The translations under genes were made by a program, and so were the position numbers. Positions 9,097-15,852 of a stretch of DNA of 24,841 nucleotides are shown here, piece by piece. Below the pieces are notes generated by a model that ran no database searches, was not told the origin of the DNA, and saw nothing but the letters and a program-made list of their open reading frames with translations. This DNA is from DUEL01 sp964580565 (GTDB taxonomy: Bacteria; Chloroflexota; Anaerolineae; B4-G1; DUEL01). Numbering within the stretch: position 1 is the first letter of the stretch; each line of letters begins with the position of its first letter. The DNA is taken from assembly GCA_964580565.1 (NCBI GenBank), contig CAZOLN010000026.1, forward strand, positions 1-24,841. Direction: 5' to 3'.

Positions 9097-9124
9097 TTGC
9101 ACCCTTTCCGCCTTTTGATATAAT
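9097..9124 (+). promoter_or_regulatory. Promoter of the DUF4126 gene (extended -10)
   Basis: TTGCAC (9097-9102), 16-base spacer, TATAAT (9119-9124) preceded by TGA, which makes an extended -10 (TGnTATAAT). It is divergent from the promoter at 9056-9084, and only about 12 bases separate the two -35 regions. Confidence 0.7.
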
Positions 9125-9166
9125 CGTCTCAAGCCCCCTCCGATGGGGGCTGGGAAGGAGGAGATT

Positions 9167-9739
9167 TTGGGCGCGGTACAGGCGTTTCTCAGCCTCTCGA
9201 TGGCCTTTGGGCTCTCCACCTCCGCCGGGCTCAACGCCTACATCCCGTTGTTGACCATCGCGCTGGTGGACCGGCTGACCGACGGCCTGATCGACCTGCA
9301 GGGGCCGTGGGTCTGGCTGAGCAACTGGTGGACCATCGGGGTGTTGGCGGTGCTGCTGGTCATTGAGGTCCTGGCGGACAAGATCCCCGCCGTCGACACG
9401 GCCAACGACATCGTGCAGACGGTGATCCGGCCGGCGGCCGGCGCGATCCTCTTCGCCGCCAGCACCCGCGCCATCGGCCTGCACCCGGTACTGGCCGCCA
9501 TCTGCGGGGTGATCCTGGCCGGAGGGGTGCACGCCGTCAAGGCGGGCGGTCGGCCAGTGGTGACGGCGACCACCGGAGGGATCGCCAACCCCGTCCTCAG
9601 CACCCTGGAAGACGTCCTCTCCGCTGTGACCTCCTTCATCGCTGTCGTGGCCCCGTATCTCGTGGGCGTCTTTCTCCTGTTCGTAGCGTCGCTGATCGCC
9701 TGGTGGGTGATCCGGCGTCGCCGCAGGGAATCGGAGTGA
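9167..9739 (+). CDS. DUF4126 family membrane protein
   Basis: A 190-residue membrane protein. The sequence (FGLSTSAGLNAYIPLL, then a middle block with IEVLADKIPAVDTANDIVQT and VKAGGRPVVTATTGGIANP) matches my memory of the DUF4126 family: Gly-rich helices, the conserved ADKIPxxD loop and a following GGxxNP segment. Four or five helices are visible, and the C terminus is a cluster of Arg residues, likely cytoplasmic. TTG 9167 is preferred as the start because GGAGG lies five bases upstream. ATG 9143 is in frame but has no ribosome site and lies very close to the expected transcription start. Function is unknown for the family. Confidence 0.85.
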   Translation: MGAVQAFLSLSMAFGLSTSAGLNAYIPLLTIALVDRLTDGLIDLQGPWVWLSNWWTIGVLAVLLVIEVLADKIPAVDTANDIVQTVIRPAAGAILFAASTRAIGLHPVLAAICGVILAGGVHAVKAGGRPVVTATTGGIANPVLSTLEDVLSAVTSFIAVVAPYLVGVFLLFVASLIAWWVIRRRRRESE

Positions 9740-9796
9740 TTGGCGGGAGGGCCGGTCGTTTGAGCCCTCGAAATCTACAGTTTTAAGGAGGGAGTC

Positions 9797-10117
9797 ATGT
9801 CACAGGAACCTTATTCCTATCAGCCATCCGCACCCCCGACCAACGGGCTGGCGATCGGTTCCCTGGTCGCCAGCATCCTCGGCCTCACCCTCATTCCGAC
9901 CATCGGCAGCATCATCGGCGTGATCCTGGGCTACATGGCCAAGCGACAGATCGCCGAGAGCGGCGGCACGATGGGAGGCGAGGGGATCGCCAAGGCCGGG
10001 ATCATCATCGGATGGGTTGGGATCGGCCTGACGGTGCTGGCGATCTGCCTGTGGGTCGGTTTCCTCGCCCTAGGCGTAGGCGGCGGCGTGTGCGCGAGCA
10101 TGGGGAACATCCAGTAG
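9797..10117 (+). CDS. DUF4190-type small membrane protein
   Basis: A 106-residue protein with a short Tyr/Pro/Ser-rich N terminus (SQEPYSYQPSAPPTNGLAIGSLV) followed by two hydrophobic hairpin segments with Gly-rich turns (GSIIGVILGYMAKRQI, then GIAKAGIIIGWVGIGL). This is the DUF4190 arrangement: an N-terminal low-complexity tail, a helix, the GxxxGxxAxxxI turn and a second helix. ATG is preceded by AAGGAGGGAGTC, a strong ribosome site. The next two small membrane genes follow directly, suggesting one transcript. Function is unknown. Such proteins often accompany secreted or envelope proteins. Confidence 0.87.
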   Translation: MSQEPYSYQPSAPPTNGLAIGSLVASILGLTLIPTIGSIIGVILGYMAKRQIAESGGTMGGEGIAKAGIIIGWVGIGLTVLAICLWVGFLALGVGGGVCASMGNIQ

Positions 10118-10380
10118 CGCCGTTCCGTCGTCGTTCCTTCAACCCAACCGTCCTTGCGCTGGTCATCGGCGCCGTCAGCCTGGGCCTGCTCCCCTTCGTC
10201 CCGATCCTTCCTGGGGTGGGGAGCCTGTTGGTGCTGGCCTGGGGCGTCCTTGCCTGTGGTGGGGCCGGGCGGCCACGGTGGCTTGCCGTCAGCGCCGTCG
10301 TCGTAGGGGCGCTGGGGACGTTCTTGGCAGCCGTCCAGTTGGCGGCCGTCCTCTTCGCTGCCGTGGGGGTTTCCCCTTGA
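10090..10380 (+). CDS. Small hydrophobic protein, start uncertain
   Basis: A 96-residue reading from GTG 10090 that overlaps the 3' end of the DUF4190 gene in another frame. It holds three hydrophobic segments (VLALVIGAVSLGLLPFVPIL, LLVLAWGVLACGG, LAVSAVVVGALGTFLAAVQL) and ends shortly before a good ribosome site for the next gene. Third codon positions are strongly G/C throughout, as in neighbouring genes, which supports coding. No clear ribosome site precedes GTG 10090, and no later start in the frame is convincing, so translation may depend on coupling to the upstream gene. It resembles a degenerate DUF4190 relative but cannot be named. Confidence 0.5.
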   Translation: MREHGEHPVAPFRRRSFNPTVLALVIGAVSLGLLPFVPILPGVGSLLVLAWGVLACGGAGRPRWLAVSAVVVGALGTFLAAVQLAAVLFAAVGVSP

Positions 10381-10412
10381 GGGAACGGTATCAGGAACCA
10401 GGAGGACTGAGA

Positions 10413-10610
10413 ATGAGCGAAATCGCACCTGAACCTGCCGAAGGGATCGGCGGATCCACCGAGAAGAAGACGAACGTCTGGCTCATCGTCGCCATCGTGG
10501 CGATTGTCCTGATCGTGCTCTGTTGTTGCTGCGCCGGCCTGCTGACGCTGTTCTACCTCGCCTCGGAAGGGGAACTGGGGCTGATCTTACCCTCCCTTCT
10601 GGCCCTGTAG
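10413..10610 (+). CDS. Small single-pass membrane protein with a Cys cluster, 65 aa
   Basis: A 65-residue protein. A polar acidic N terminus (MSEIAPEPAEGIGGSTEKKTN) is followed by one membrane helix, VWLIVAIVAIVLIVL, that runs into four consecutive Cys residues (CCCCAG) and a second short hydrophobic stretch. GGAGG lies seven bases before ATG. The Cys cluster at a membrane border could carry acyl groups or bind metal, but nothing in the sequence decides this. It is the last of three small membrane proteins in a row. Confidence 0.75.
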   Translation: MSEIAPEPAEGIGGSTEKKTNVWLIVAIVAIVLIVLCCCCAGLLTLFYLASEGELGLILPSLLAL

Positions 10611-10658
10611 TAGATCCGACCGGGCCGCCCGGCTCATTTCGGCTATGCGTATTCCGCT

Positions 10659-10715
10659 GCAGAGGCGCGGAGGACGCAGAGGGCAAAGAGATCTCTGCGC
10701 TCCCTGCGTCTCTGC
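10659..10715. repeat. Imperfect hairpin repeat upstream of uvrC (CAGAGGC family, copy 1)
   Basis: Two arms, 10659-10681 and 10693-10715, match as an inverted repeat at 18 of 23 positions. The arms contain CAGAGGCGCGGAG and its counterpart. The arm sequence is related to the hairpin at 14631-14686. It looks like a REP-like intergenic element. It would also form an RNA hairpin ahead of uvrC. Confidence 0.6.
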
Positions 10716-10751
10716 GCGCGTAGGGGCGGGCTTCCGGGAGGCGGAACGTCT

Positions 10752-12644
10752 GTGGTGAGGATTCCGGAGTCCATCCAGTCGATCCTGCAGAACCTGCCCG
10801 AGCGGTCCGGCGTCTATCTGATGCGGGACGCGCAGGGGCAGGTCCTCTACGTCGGCAAAGCGGTCAACCTCCGCAGCCGTGTCCGCTCCTATTTCACGCC
10901 CTCCGCCCAGGAGAACCCGAAGACGCGGCGGCTGGTGGAGCGGGTGGCCGACATAGAGTTCATCGTCACCGACTCCGAACTGGAGGCCCTCATCCTGGAG
11001 GCCAACCTCATCAAGACCCACCGGCCTCGGTTCAACGTCCGCCTCCGGGATGACAAGCGCTATCCTTACATCAAAATCACCTGGGCCGAGCCGTTCCCCC
11101 GGGTGCTGATCACCCGCCGCGTCGAGCGGGACGGGAGCCGGTACTTCGGCCCCTACACCTCCTCCGCCGCCCTCCACCAGACGCTGGACCTCCTCCGCCG
11201 TTCCTTCCCGTATCTCACCTGCAGCCGGAAGATCACCGGTCGGGACGAGCGGGCCTGTCTCTACTACGAGATGGGGCGCTGCCTCGGGCCCTGCATCGGC
11301 GCGGTGAGCCAGGAGGAGTACCGGGCGATGATCGAGGGGTTGATCCGCTTTCTGGAGGGGCGGAGCGACGAGGTCGTCGCCGACCTGGAGCGGAGGATGC
11401 GGGCAGCGGCCGACGCGCTGGACTTCGAGCGGGCTGCGCGGCTGCGGGATCAACTCCAGGCGGTCCAGAAGGTGGTGGAGCGACAGAAGATCGTCGCCGC
11501 CGCCGGGAGCGACCAGGACGTGATCGCCTTCGCCCGCGACGACGGCAACGCCTGCGTGCAGGTCTTCTTCATCCGGGGGGGGCGACTTCTGGGGCGGGAA
11601 TACTTCCTGCTGGAGGGGGCGGAGGAGGAGGAGGACCGGGAGGTGATGGCCGCCTTCCTCAAGCAGTTCTACCGGGATGCCCCCTACGTCCCCCCGGAGG
11701 TGATCCTGCCCGGGGAGGTGGACGAAGCGCTGGTGATCGAGCGGTGGTTGCGGAGCAAGCGGGGGGCGAAGGTGACGCTTCGCGTGCCTCGACGGGGACG
11801 GGCGCGCGACCTGGTGCGGATGGCGACCGAGAACGCGGTCCAGACCCTCCAGATGCTCCGCGCCCAGTGGGAGGCGAACGCCGTCCAGCAGGAGCAGGCG
11901 CTGGAGGAGTTGAGGGAGGCGTTGGGCCTTCCCGCCCGCCCGGCCCGCATCGAGTGCTACGACATCTCCACCACCCAGGGGACCGAGCCGACGGGCAGCA
12001 TGGTCGTCTTCGTCCAGGGGGTCCCTCGCAAGTCCGACTACCGCCGCTTCGTCGTCCGGACCGTGGGGAAGCCGGACGACTACGCCGCGATGCGGGAGGT
12101 GCTCACCCGGAGGTTCCGTCGCTGGCAGACGGCGACCTCCGGGGAGGTACAGGGTGTGCGGGGGGCGAAGACCTGGGCGATCCTGCCGGACCTGTTGATC
12201 GTGGACGGGGGGCGGGGGCAGTTGGGTGTGGCGGTGGAGGTGCTGGAATCCTTCGGGCTGCGGGATCGGGTGGCGGTGGCCGCGCTGGCCAAACGGGAGG
12301 AGGCCGTTTTCCTTCCCGACCGCGCCGGGCCGGTCCGGTTGCCCCCCGGATCCCAGGGGCTCTTCCTCCTCCAGCGTATCCGGGACGAGGCCCATCGGTT
12401 CGCCGTCTCCCACCATCGGCTCCGGCGGAAACGGGCTGGCCTGGCCTCCGAGTTGGACGCGGTCCCTGGCATCGGCCCGGCCCGCCGCAAAGCGCTCCTG
12501 CGGGCTTTCGGCTCCCTCGCCCGCATCCGCGCCGCCAGCGTGGAGGAACTGACCGCCGTTCCGGGTATCTCCCGTGCGCTCGCCGAAGCGATCAAGGCGC
12601 ATCTGGGCGGATCTGGGGATCCCGCTTCGGAAGGGTCGCATTGA
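10752..12644 (+). CDS. uvrC: UvrABC system protein C (excinuclease subunit)
   Basis: A 630-residue protein of usual UvrC length that cuts damaged DNA on both sides of a lesion in nucleotide excision repair after UvrA/UvrB recognition. The GIY-YIG nuclease domain is at the N terminus (GVY at 20-22, YVG at 33-35, then GKAVNLRSRVRSYF). Four Cys at 157, 169, 177 and 181 keep the spacing of the UvrC iron-sulfur site. A UVR motif (ADALDFERAARLRDQL) binds UvrB. The RNase H-like C-terminal nuclease contains ECYDISTTQG and LLIVDGGRGQL. A double helix-hairpin-helix closes the protein (VPGIGPARRKALL, VPGISRALAEAI). Translation starts at GTG 10752 or the adjacent GTG 10755, behind GGAGG. No missing motifs are seen. 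Confidence 0.97.
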   Translation: MVRIPESIQSILQNLPERSGVYLMRDAQGQVLYVGKAVNLRSRVRSYFTPSAQENPKTRRLVERVADIEFIVTDSELEALILEANLIKTHRPRFNVRLRDDKRYPYIKITWAEPFPRVLITRRVERDGSRYFGPYTSSAALHQTLDLLRRSFPYLTCSRKITGRDERACLYYEMGRCLGPCIGAVSQEEYRAMIEGLIRFLEGRSDEVVADLERRMRAAADALDFERAARLRDQLQAVQKVVERQKIVAAAGSDQDVIAFARDDGNACVQVFFIRGGRLLGREYFLLEGAEEEEDREVMAAFLKQFYRDAPYVPPEVILPGEVDEALVIERWLRSKRGAKVTLRVPRRGRARDLVRMATENAVQTLQMLRAQWEANAVQQEQALEELREALGLPARPARIECYDISTTQGTEPTGSMVVFVQGVPRKSDYRRFVVRTVGKPDDYAAMREVLTRRFRRWQTATSGEVQGVRGAKTWAILPDLLIVDGGRGQLGVAVEVLESFGLRDRVAVAALAKREEAVFLPDRAGPVRLPPGSQGLFLLQRIRDEAHRFAVSHHRLRRKRAGLASELDAVPGIGPARRKALLRAFGSLARIRAASVEELTAVPGISRALAEAIKAHLGGSGDPASEGSH

Positions 12645-12653
12645 TTTGCCGAA

Positions 12654-12670
12654 GGGCGGCTTCGCCGCCC
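12654..12670. other. GC-rich hairpin after uvrC
   Basis: GGGCGGC-TTC-GCCGCCC, a perfect seven-pair stem ten bases past the uvrC stop. No T run follows, so it is at best a weak terminator or an mRNA 3'-end stabiliser. Confidence 0.5.
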
Positions 12671-12725
12671 GTAGCCGCGGCTTCCGGTCGCCGGGGAAGA
12701 AACGTCCGAGCCTCGCGGCGAGCGC

Positions 12726-12753
12726 TTGCGGTTTTCGACCTCTGTGGTAGAAT
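12726..12753 (+). promoter_or_regulatory. Promoter of the dksA/traR-lspA-rluA operon
   Basis: TTGCGG (12726-12731), 16-base spacer, TAGAAT (12748-12753), about 38 bases upstream of the zinc-finger gene's ATG. The spacing and -10 are good and the -35 is moderate. Confidence 0.6.
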
Positions 12754-12791
12754 GCTATGTCATCGGCCGGACCGATGCCACGGAGGTTGAT

Positions 12792-13136
12792 ATGCCGACT
12801 TCGATGGAGGACCTGAAACAGAGACTACTGGAGGAGCGGGCCCGGCTTTTGGAACAGGTGAACCGGTTGGGCAGCAATACCTACAGCGGGGCCGGGTACG
12901 GCAACCACATTGCCGACGACGCTACCGAGACTTACGAGCAGGCCAAGGAGGTCTCGCTGCAGCAGAACGAGGCGGCTATTCTTCGACAGGTGGAGCGCGC
13001 CCTGCAGAAGTTTGAGCAAGGGACCTATGGGATCTGTGAATCGTGTGGCGCGCCGATCGACTGGGCCCGCTTGAAGGCCTTGCCGTACGCGATGTACTGC
13101 CTGGAATGCCAGACACGGCTCGAACGTGGAGGGTAG
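12792..13136 (+). CDS. DksA/TraR family C4 zinc-finger protein
   Basis: A 114-residue member of the DksA/TraR family, which binds RNA polymerase through its secondary channel. Residues 1-75 are a charged coiled-coil hairpin (MEDLKQRLLEERARLLEQ ... EAAILRQVERALQKFEQGTYG). The C-terminal C4 zinc site is CESC (Cys82, Cys85) and CLEC (Cys103, Cys106) with 17 residues between, and GICESCGAPI is the family signature. ATG 12792 follows GGAGG by five bases. A longer in-frame start at 12726 lies inside the promoter and is rejected. The tip of the coiled coil has acidic residues (ADDATE). lspA overlaps its 3' end, so the three genes behave as an operon. In this phylum the general target genes are not known. 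Confidence 0.92.
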   Translation: MPTSMEDLKQRLLEERARLLEQVNRLGSNTYSGAGYGNHIADDATETYEQAKEVSLQQNEAAILRQVERALQKFEQGTYGICESCGAPIDWARLKALPYAMYCLECQTRLERGG

Positions 13137-13671
13137 GGGGCGTCGGTTGCGTCGGCTCCGGGCAGAGGGCCTTATCCTTCCCCTGGTCGCCTTGCTGACG
13201 CTGGCGGCGGACCAGCTCAGCAAGCAGTGGATCGTGACCCATCTGGAGTGGGGTCAGTCGATGGACCTGGCGTCCTGGCTGACCCCCGTTTTGCGCCTCA
13301 CCCACATCACCAACACCGGCGTCGCCTTCGGCCTGCTCCAGGGGATGGGGGACATCTTCACGGTCGTCGCTGTGGTTGTGGTGGGGGTGCTCCTGTGGTA
13401 CCATCACTCCCTCCCCCCGGGGCATATCCTGCTGCGCATCGCTCTGGGCCTCCAGCTGGGCGGGGCGATCGGCAACCTCACCGACCGGCTGGTGCGCGGG
13501 GCGGTGGTGGACTTTATCGACTTCAATTTCTGGCCGCTGCATCGGTGGCCGCTCTTTAACCTGGCGGACGCGTCCATCGTGACCGGCGTGGGGCTTCTGA
13601 TGCTGATGATGCTGTTCAACCTGGAAACAGCGGAAACCGGGGAGGAGAGCAAGCAGCAGGAGGCGGGGTAG
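13126..13671 (+). CDS. lspA: Lipoprotein signal peptidase (signal peptidase II)
   Basis: A membrane aspartic protease that removes signal peptides from prolipoproteins after diacylglyceryl attachment. Length is 181 residues from GTG 13126. Four membrane helices are visible, with the family blocks LAADQLSKQWIV, NTGVAFGLL, GNLTDRLVRGAVVDFIDF and FNLADASIV. The two catalytic Asp are those in VVDFI and NLADAS. GTG 13126 overlaps the end of the zinc-finger gene. TTG 13147, with AGGGGG six bases upstream, is an equally plausible start and would shorten the N terminus by seven residues. The window encodes at least two lipoproteins (TPR, NAGPA) that would be its substrates. The rluA-family gene begins five bases after its stop codon. 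Confidence 0.95.
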   Translation: MEGRGRRLRRLRAEGLILPLVALLTLAADQLSKQWIVTHLEWGQSMDLASWLTPVLRLTHITNTGVAFGLLQGMGDIFTVVAVVVVGVLLWYHHSLPPGHILLRIALGLQLGGAIGNLTDRLVRGAVVDFIDFNFWPLHRWPLFNLADASIVTGVGLLMLMMLFNLETAETGEESKQQEAG

Positions 13672-13675
13672 CGAA

Positions 13676-14593
13676 GTGGACCCGGTGGAGGAGACCGTCT
13701 TCGTCGTTGAGAAGGGAGGCGAGCGGCTGGATCGATTCCTGGCCGATCGGCTGCCGGACCTGAGCCGGGTGCAGGTGCAGCGGCTGATCAAGACGGGTCT
13801 GGCGACGGTCAACGACCAGCCTGTCAAGCCTGCCTACCGGGTCGAGCCGGGGGACCGGATCGTCGTGAGGGTGCCCGAAGCGTCGGAGCCGGTGATCCGG
13901 CCCGAACCGATCCCCCTGCAGATCGTGTACGAAGACGAATACCTCCTGGCGGTGGATAAGCCGGCCGGGATGGTGGTCCACCCGGCGGCGGGCCACAGCA
14001 GCGGAACCCTGGTCAACGCGCTCCTGGCCTATTGCCCCCAGGTCGCCGACGTAGGCGGGGTGGATCGGGCTGGCATCGTCCACCGGCTGGACAAGGACAC
14101 CTCCGGCGTGCTCCTGGTGGCGAAGGACCCCGAGACCTACGCCGCCCTGCAACGCCAGTTCAAGCACCGGCAGGTGCGCAAGACCTACCTGGCGCTGGTG
14201 GAGGGGCGGATCTACCCCAAAGAGGGGATCGTCGAAGCGCCGGTGGGGAGGGATCAGCGGGCGCGGAAACGGATGGCGGTGACGCGGACCGGCCGCCCCG
14301 CGGTGACGCAGTATCGGGCGGTGGAGTATTTCCGCGACCACACCCTCCTCCAGGTTCGACCCCACACCGGCCGAACCCACCAGGTGCGGGTCCACCTGGC
14401 CTGGCTGGGGTATCCGATCGTCGGGGACCGGGTGTACGGGCGGCGACGACAGCCGCTCCTGTCCCATCGCCATTTCCTCCACGCCCAGGAACTGGTCTTC
14501 ACCCACCCGGCGACGAAGGAGAAGGTCACCCTCACCGCGCCGCTCCCGCCGGATCTGAAGGCGGTGCTGGTCCGGTTGCGGGAGGGGAAGTGA
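13676..14593 (+). CDS. RluA/RluD-family pseudouridine synthase
   Basis: A 305-residue enzyme that isomerises uridine to pseudouridine in structured RNA, most likely 23S rRNA given the S4-domain arrangement of RluD-like enzymes. Residues 15-75 form an S4 RNA-binding domain (ERLDRFLADRLPDLSR). The catalytic domain has DKPAGMVVHP (94-103), the signature HRLDKDTSG with catalytic Asp139, and GRTHQVRVHLAWLGYPIVGD. Start is GTG 13676, four bases beyond the lspA stop; GGAGG lies in the lspA 3' end about 12 bases upstream. The lspA-rluD pairing is common in bacteria, so the call fits its context. The exact uridine modified (for example 1911/1915/1917 in RluD) cannot be told from sequence alone. Confidence 0.93.
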   Translation: MDPVEETVFVVEKGGERLDRFLADRLPDLSRVQVQRLIKTGLATVNDQPVKPAYRVEPGDRIVVRVPEASEPVIRPEPIPLQIVYEDEYLLAVDKPAGMVVHPAAGHSSGTLVNALLAYCPQVADVGGVDRAGIVHRLDKDTSGVLLVAKDPETYAALQRQFKHRQVRKTYLALVEGRIYPKEGIVEAPVGRDQRARKRMAVTRTGRPAVTQYRAVEYFRDHTLLQVRPHTGRTHQVRVHLAWLGYPIVGDRVYGRRRQPLLSHRHFLHAQELVFTHPATKEKVTLTAPLPPDLKAVLVRLREGK

Positions 14594-14630
14594 TGTCGGG
14601 CGGGGGGCGGGACCGTCGTTTTCAGGATAG

Positions 14631-14686
14631 CGACCACAGAGGCACAGAGAAGATAAAGCCTTATCTTCTCCATGTCTCCGTGATCG
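14631..14686. repeat. Imperfect hairpin repeat upstream of the nitrilase-like gene (CAGAGGC family, copy 2)
   Basis: Arms 14631-14656 and 14661-14686 match at 21 of 26 positions around an AGCC loop. The inner nine pairs, AGAAGATAA/TTATCTTCT, are perfect. The outer part, CCACAGAGGCACAGAG, is related to the arm at 10659-10681. It probably belongs to the same family of intergenic hairpins. Confidence 0.65.
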
Positions 14687-14704
14687 ACAACGAGGGAGGA
14701 GGAT

Positions 14705-15672
14705 ATGCGGGAGATCACGGTAGCCGTCGTGCAGATGGAGCCCCGGCTGGGGAAGATGGAAGACAATTTGGTGAAGATGGGAGAGTTCATCCGCCGGATC
14801 GCCACCGAGCAGCCGGTGGATCTGATCATCTTCCCGGAGTTGGTGACCACCGGGTACGAGATGGGACCCCGGTTCCCCCAGGTGGCGCAGCGGATCCCCG
14901 GCCCGGCGGTCAACATTATCGGCCAGCGAGCCGCCGAGCACGGGGTCCACGTGGCCTTCGGGATGGTGGCGAAGGAGCGGGTGGAGAGTATCCTCTATAA
15001 CGCCGCTGTCCTGGTAGGGCCCGATGGGGAGGTCATCGGGCAGTACCACAAGGTCCATCTGCGGGGCGAGGAGCGGATGGCGTTCCGGGCGGGCTACCGT
15101 CTCCTCCCCTTCGAGGCCGAGTTCGGGATGGTTGGGCTGATGGTCGGATGGGACCTGGCCTTTCCGGAGGTCGCGCGGGGCCTGGTGTTGGAGGGTGCGG
15201 AGTTGCTGGCGGTGTTGGCGAGTTGGGAACAGCCGCGCGTGGCGGAGTGGAAGGCCTACCTCCTGGCCCGAGCCTACGAAAACGCCGTCTTCGTCGCTGC
15301 GGCCAACCGGATAGGGGAGGAGCCGTCCTACACCTTCTTCGGGCAGAGCGCCATCATCAGCCCCGAGGGGCGGGTCCTGGCGGCGATGGACGAGCCCACC
15401 GAAGGGTACGCCGTGGCGAGGATCGACCTGGACGAGGTGCGACGGGTTCGGGAGGAGTCGCAGATCCTCCAGTGCCGNNNNNNNNNNNNNNNNNNNNNNN
15501 NNNNNNNNNNNNNNNNNNNNNNNNNNNNNNNNNNNNNNNNNNNNNNNNNNNNNNNNNNNNNNNNNNNNNNNNNNNNNTCGACCTGGACGAGGTGCGACGG
15601 GTTCGGGAGGAGTCGCAGATCCTCCAGTGCCGCCAGCCCACGGCGTACCGGGCGTTGGTGCGGAAGTACTGA
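14705..15672 (+). CDS. Nitrilase-fold (carbon-nitrogen hydrolase) protein lacking the catalytic Cys; interrupted by an assembly artefact
   Basis: ATG 14705 follows GGAGGAGGAT. If the 55-base duplication around the N gap is collapsed, the frame is unbroken and gives 270 residues, a normal length for this superfamily. The fold signatures are present: Glu45 in IIFPELVTTGY, Lys116 in YHKVHLRGEERM, and the third block VGLMVGWDLAFPE. In active enzymes the third block reads C-Y/W-D at this point. Here the codon at 15146-15148 is GGA (Gly148), so the nucleophile is absent. The C-terminal part (ARAYENAVFVAAANRIG, FFGQSAIISPEGRVL) is standard. It may be a structural or regulatory pseudoenzyme, or may act differently. 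Its substrate cannot be guessed. An upstream hairpin separates it from the rluA-family gene. Confidence 0.85.
15478..15577. other. Assembly gap (100 N) flanked by a 55-base exact repeat; probably an unmerged contig overlap
   Basis: Positions 15423-15477 and 15578-15632 are identical over 55 bases, with the N run between. Joining the copies as one keeps the nitrilase-like frame intact and of normal length. So no DNA is missing here. Confidence 0.93.
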
Positions 15673-15698
15673 GCGGGTTCCGGGGCACAAGGGGGCGG

Positions 15699-15769
15699 GT
15701 AGGGGCGCAAGGGCGCACGTAAGGGCGCAATTAATTGCGCCCTTACGTGCGCCCTTACAGTGCCCCTAC
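15699..15769. repeat. Long palindrome between convergent genes (48-base perfect core)
   Basis: Core 15709-15756 is a perfect palindrome with 24 base pairs, centred between 15732 and 15733, built from GCGCCCTTAC-type units. Outer arms GTAGGGGC (15699-15706) and GCCCCTAC (15762-15769) extend it across short internal loops. The nitrilase-like gene (plus) and the DUF2270 gene (minus) point at it from both sides. Degenerate copies of the GCGCCCT unit continue to about 15840. It could be a bidirectional terminator or a REP/MITE-like element. There is no T run. Confidence 0.85.
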
Positions 15770-15852
15770 TGATGCGCCCTCACTTGCGTCCTCATCCTGC
15801 GCCCTCCACTGGTCCTCACCCTGCCCCCCTGCGCCCGTCCCCTGTATCCTGC

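Noticed and set aside
10587..12641. 684-residue minus-strand frame opposite uvrC
   Set aside because: uvrC on the plus strand shows all of its domains. The antisense frame is Pro/Gly/His/Arg-rich and has no motif.
12726..13136. Longer start (12726) for the zinc-finger protein
   Set aside because: It lies within the -35 box of the promoter and has no ribosome site. ATG 12792 has GGAGG five bases upstream.
15423..15632. True tandem duplication of 55 bases
   Set aside because: The copies flank a 100-N scaffold gap and the frame works only when they are merged, so an assembly overlap is far more likely.
13616..15730. 704-residue minus-strand frame across the rluA-family and nitrilase-like genes
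   Set aside because: It spans the N gap and several plus-strand genes with clear families, so it is a shadow.
15699..15840. CRISPR array
   Set aside because: The repeated units are short, degenerate and without spacers, and the core is a palindrome.
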